A model generated the notes under the pieces. It did no database searches. It was not told the origin of the DNA and saw only the letters and a program-made list of their open reading frames with translations. A DNA stretch of 64,000 bases from Gemmatimonadota bacterium. Its GTDB lineage: Bacteria; Gemmatimonadota; Gemmatimonadetes; Gemmatimonadales; GWC2-71-9. This document shows positions 61,710-64,000 of this stretch, in pieces; position 1 is the stretch's first letter, and each line of letters begins with the position of its first letter. A program made the translations under genes and the position numbers. The stretch lies in contig JAJCZX010000030.1 of the NCBI GenBank assembly GCA_029262195.1, positions 561,615 through 625,614 of the forward strand. Direction: 5' to 3'.

Positions 61710-63065
61710 CTACGGATCGACGCTCCGAAAGTTCGCCACGACGGGATTAACCTGGCGGAGGACGGGTCTTTCCACCACGCTTTCGGCAGCAATACGTCGG
61801 GCCAATTCCTCAGCACGTTCCTGGGACGCCCGCGTCACAACTCCGCCGACAAAATTCCTCGGATCAAAACGGGCCCCGCTTTGCACTCTAGAAGGGACTG
61901 CGCTTTCAGTAGTCTCTCGCAGTTCGAAGGTAGCATTCCCTCGGGATTCAATCGCTCGCACACGCACCGCCTGTTCGACCTCCCTAAGCGCCTCGAGCGC
62001 CCGAGTCGGTACCTCTTCATACGCTGCCTGGCCCTGCGGGACACCCGCTTGTTGAAAGAAACGGAAAGTTCCCAAAGGGAGACCTAGACTCAAATCGATT
62101 GGGGTTGCTCTAAACTCCACCGCTTCAATATCAGCCAACTCGGCTGCGACCTCGGAATCACTGATAGGTTCGACTCCTACTGGTTGTGGGGTCTCGCACG
62201 CAGTGAACGCGAGCGCCAAACCAAATGCCGCGAGCAATGTCGTCCGCAGATAGCGCGGCGGTCCTTTGTGTTGTACCATCGTTGTAACTCTCCTTGCTAA
62301 TTGTGAGTTTGTTGAAAAAAACGCGACGGCTGGAAACGGTGAATTAATTCTATTTGCGGCAATTTCGACCAAAATGGAGGCGTAAGTAGCCACATCGGTG
62401 CCGGTATCCAGAATCCGGACATCACAGTCTACTTCGACCGCGTCTCGGAGCCGGGCAAATTGCCACCAGATGATTGGATTCCATGGCATCGCAATCGCGA
62501 GAACCAAAGCCGCAAATTGTAGAACGGAATCGCGAGCTGTTAGATGGGAGAATTCGTGCTCGATGGCCATGTTTTCAGCCTCGGGATCAACGCTCGCCAA
62601 CCAGTGTGGAATGACGACCCGAGCCTTCCGCACCCCAACCAACGCCGGACCGAAGGTCGCAGAACGTTTTATCGTAATTCCGTTGACCTCTTCCTCGGGC
62701 AACGCATCAGTTTCTCTCCCTAGCCTCAGAAACGTCCAGGCAGCCAATAGTACGAAAACGGCGGACATCGTCAGCGACATGCCCAGCAGCCACGGCGACC
62801 ATGCATCAAGAGTGGCGAGGCTGGGCGGTACCATCGAAGGCTCCGCCCGCTTCACCCACGCGGCGGTGGCCTGGGCCACCGGTCGAGTTTCCATGATCGG
62901 ATTGAATAGAGCAAAGAGGGACAACCCCACAGAGAGCCCAATCGATATAAACCATATTGCCCGGGCGGGAATTCGGGCGAACCGGACGCCTTTTTCAAGC
63001 AAGAAAGCGGCCAACCCCATCAACAAAGAAACGACAAGAGAATAAGCCATCCATGTCGCAATCAT
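61710..63065 (-). CDS. M56/BlaR1-type membrane metallopeptidase
   Basis: A 451-residue protein with four TM helices (about 8-25, 36-52, 92-112, 272-290). The cytosolic zinc site is HEFSH (170-174) plus Glu211 in EVDCDV. This is the BlaR1/MecR1 antirepressor fold. The periplasmic C-terminal region (about 160 residues) has no penicillin-binding domain, so the ligand is not a beta-lactam by the classic route. An LTACETP-like Cys follows the last TM. Its ATG overlaps the upstream blaI-like gene by 4 bp. It probably cleaves the BlaI-type repressor on signal. Confidence 0.9.
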   Translation of the reverse strand: MIATWMAYSLVVSLLMGLAAFLLEKGVRFARIPARAIWFISIGLSVGLSLFALFNPIMETRPVAQATAAWVKRAEPSMVPPSLATLDAWSPWLLGMSLTMSAVFVLLAAWTFLRLGRETDALPEEEVNGITIKRSATFGPALVGVRKARVVIPHWLASVDPEAENMAIEHEFSHLTARDSVLQFAALVLAIAMPWNPIIWWQFARLRDAVEVDCDVRILDTGTDVATYASILVEIAANRINSPFPAVAFFSTNSQLARRVTTMVQHKGPPRYLRTTLLAAFGLALAFTACETPQPVGVEPISDSEVAAELADIEAVEFRATPIDLSLGLPLGTFRFFQQAGVPQGQAAYEEVPTRALEALREVEQAVRVRAIESRGNATFELRETTESAVPSRVQSGARFDPRNFVGGVVTRASQERAEELARRIAAESVVERPVLRQVNPVVANFRSVDP

Positions 63066-63436
63066 TTCCCTACCTCCTTGATACGCTCGTCAAGTTGCTG
63101 TCGGATTTTTTTTAACTCATCCGCCGAGATATCCTCCGACGAAATCAAACGACTGACCAACAACTCCCGTGAACCGCTATAAACTTTGTCGAGCAAGCGG
63201 GACAGCGCGCTTTCTCCTACATCCTCTGGACCGGTCAGGGCAAAAAAACGAAAAGCCCGTCCCTCTTGCTGGTGCCGCACATGTCCCTTGCCCTCCAGCG
63301 TGCGGAAAATCGTCATGACCGTTGAGTAGGTGATCTCATTTCCCATTGATTCCAGAACCTCCCCGACCGTCGCCGATCCTTTTTTCCACACCACCGCCAT
63401 TAAATCCAACTCGCGTTTAGTCAAGTGTTTGGCCAC
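63062..63436 (-). CDS. BlaI/MecI/CopY-family repressor
   Basis: A 124-residue winged-helix repressor (LTKRELDLMAVVWKKGSATVGEVLESMG, recognised in part, and ITYSTVMTIFRTLEGKGHV). A helical dimer domain (VGESALSRLLDKV) carries the site region cut by BlaR-type peptidases. The GTG start has GGAG upstream. It is coupled to the M56 gene by a 4-bp overlap; the pair forms a repressor/antirepressor operon. An inverted repeat 30 bp upstream is the likely operator. Confidence 0.93.
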   Translation of the reverse strand: MAKHLTKRELDLMAVVWKKGSATVGEVLESMGNEITYSTVMTIFRTLEGKGHVRHQQEGRAFRFFALTGPEDVGESALSRLLDKVYSGSRELLVSRLISSEDISADELKKIRQQLDERIKEVGK

Positions 63437-63466
63437 CGTTACTCCTTAGTTTTCAGCGTCATAAAG

Positions 63467-63482
63467 TTTTACAAACGTAAAA
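63467..63482. promoter_or_regulatory. Candidate BlaI-type operator TTTTAC-AAAC-GTAAAA
   Basis: Perfect 6-bp arms 31 bp upstream of the repressor start, in an AT-rich patch between the leftward blaI-like gene and the rightward exported-protein gene. BlaI/MecI operators are also TTACA/TGTAA-like palindromes. Confidence 0.5.
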
Positions 63483-63601
63483 TATAAAAGTTCCAGCGCA
63501 ACCTGTCATGTTCCGGAAAGGACGTATTTCGGTTGTTTTGCAACTTTTCGTCGGCCAAACCGTAGGAGTGTTCGATGGCCAATTAGAACTTTGGAGATTC
63601 A

Positions 63602-64000
63602 ATGATGAAAAACGTGTTTTTATTGAGTGGTTTCGTTGTCGCCACCGTAGCGGTTACCAAAGCATCGGACACCAACCTTGAACGCGCAGTTATTAGACTT
63701 GCAGAGTTCGATCGCGCTATCGAACATTCGGTCGTGTTGGCCCCCGATTACAGGGAAACCGCCGTCGTTTCCATCCAAAGAGTCGGTGACCATGAAACCC
63801 TTTCTTCTGGATTCGCGATCTCTGAACCGATGGATTTCCGTGTTATTGCGATGGGCGAAGGAATGGGACGCGAGATGTACGACTACGGCTGGATCGTCGA
63901 TGCGAGCAGCCACGAAACAGTCTGGTCAATGGAATACTCCCATACCTACAGAGCCGGGGGCGCATCCAAGAACCGGGTCGTGGATGAGGTCGTCCAACTG
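63602..64000 (+). CDS. Exported protein of unknown function, 3' end outside window
   Basis: The frame runs open from ATG 63602 to the right edge (133 codons seen), so the gene continues beyond it. GGAG lies upstream of the ATG. A signal peptide (MMKNVFLLSGFVVATVAVTKA) is followed by a helix and a beta-rich domain with FRVIAMGEGMGREMYDYGWI and ASSHETVWSMEYSHT. This MYDYGWIxDA...TVWxMEY pattern occurs in secreted proteins of similar bacteria, but I know no function for it. Confidence 0.8.
   Translation, partial: MMKNVFLLSGFVVATVAVTKASDTNLERAVIRLAEFDRAIEHSVVLAPDYRETAVVSIQRVGDHETLSSGFAISEPMDFRVIAMGEGMGREMYDYGWIVDASSHETVWSMEYSHTYRAGGASKNRVVDEVVQL

Noticed and set aside
61422..62087. 221-codon + strand frame over the guaA end and the M56 gene
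   Set aside because: It overlaps guaA in another frame and is antisense to the M56 gene, both well supported.
1..64000. tRNA or rRNA genes
   Set aside because: No cloverleaf with a GTTCRANNC arm and no rRNA-like stretch was found on either strand by eye.

Overview
The window is ordinary chromosomal DNA from a Gram-negative-type, diderm heterotroph. The best guess is an uncultured Gemmatimonadota member, with Acidobacteriota as the alternative. This rests on family content rather than any marker gene: three ADOP-type MacB/FtsX permeases, one PadR-linked and one fused to a protein kinase; a membrane Ser/Thr kinase; an ECF sigma/HEAT-repeat operon; an S46 peptidase and several secreted M28 peptidases; a TonB-dependent receptor; and a Bat operon. 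No rRNA, tRNA, CRISPR array, transposase or phage gene was found. G+C looks a little above half throughout, with no obvious compositional island.

Layout. 0-5 kb: the end of a VanX-like D-Ala-D-Ala dipeptidase, then a leftward metal-uptake cluster (small Cys/His secreted protein, outer-membrane barrel, ZnuA-like binding protein, ZnuB-like permease, cupin dioxygenase-like enzyme) with no ATPase gene. 5-8.2 kb: a leftward operon of ECF sigma factor, membrane anti-sigma-like protein and two exported HEAT-repeat proteins. 8.3-19.4 kb: a TonB-dependent receptor, a DUF3810 membrane metallopeptidase-like protein, a 1192-residue HTH/kinase/ADOP-permease fusion, pdxH, a DinB-fold protein and a bifunctional class A PBP. 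19.6-33.2 kb: an export-rich block with a DPP11-like S46 dipeptidyl-peptidase, three M28 peptidases, a BNR sialidase-like protein, two beta-propeller proteins, an exported RidA-like protein, an alpha/beta hydrolase and a Phd/VapC toxin-antitoxin pair. 33.3-35.5 kb: a membrane Ser/Thr kinase facing an NTF2-like protein, which is coupled to a 45-codon gene. 35.7-43.9 kb: a tightly overlapping moxR-DUF58-batD-like-batA-batB-batC-batD-batE operon. 44-50.6 kb: an Lnb/DUF4105 protein, a decayed kinase-associated gene, a LytS/LytTR two-component pair, a Tat-exported glycoside-hydrolase-like protein and a PrcB-like lipoprotein. 50.7-64 kb: a hybrid histidine kinase, two divergently arranged ADOP permeases with a PadR regulator, an AAA ATPase, guaA, a BlaR/BlaI-type pair and the start of an unrecognised exported protein.

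Taken together, the genes suggest an organism that degrades extracellular peptides, recycles peptide and cell-wall fragments, and senses envelope state through several parallel systems (ECF/anti-sigma, M56/BlaI, LytS/LytTR, hybrid kinase, Ser/Thr kinases). The most unusual item is the fusion of a DNA-binding HTH, a complete Ser/Thr kinase and an ADOP permease in one polypeptide. Short intergenic spacers recurrently hold simple repeats (an identical 8-bp unit at two loci 8 kb apart), hairpin clusters and pyrimidine tracts.
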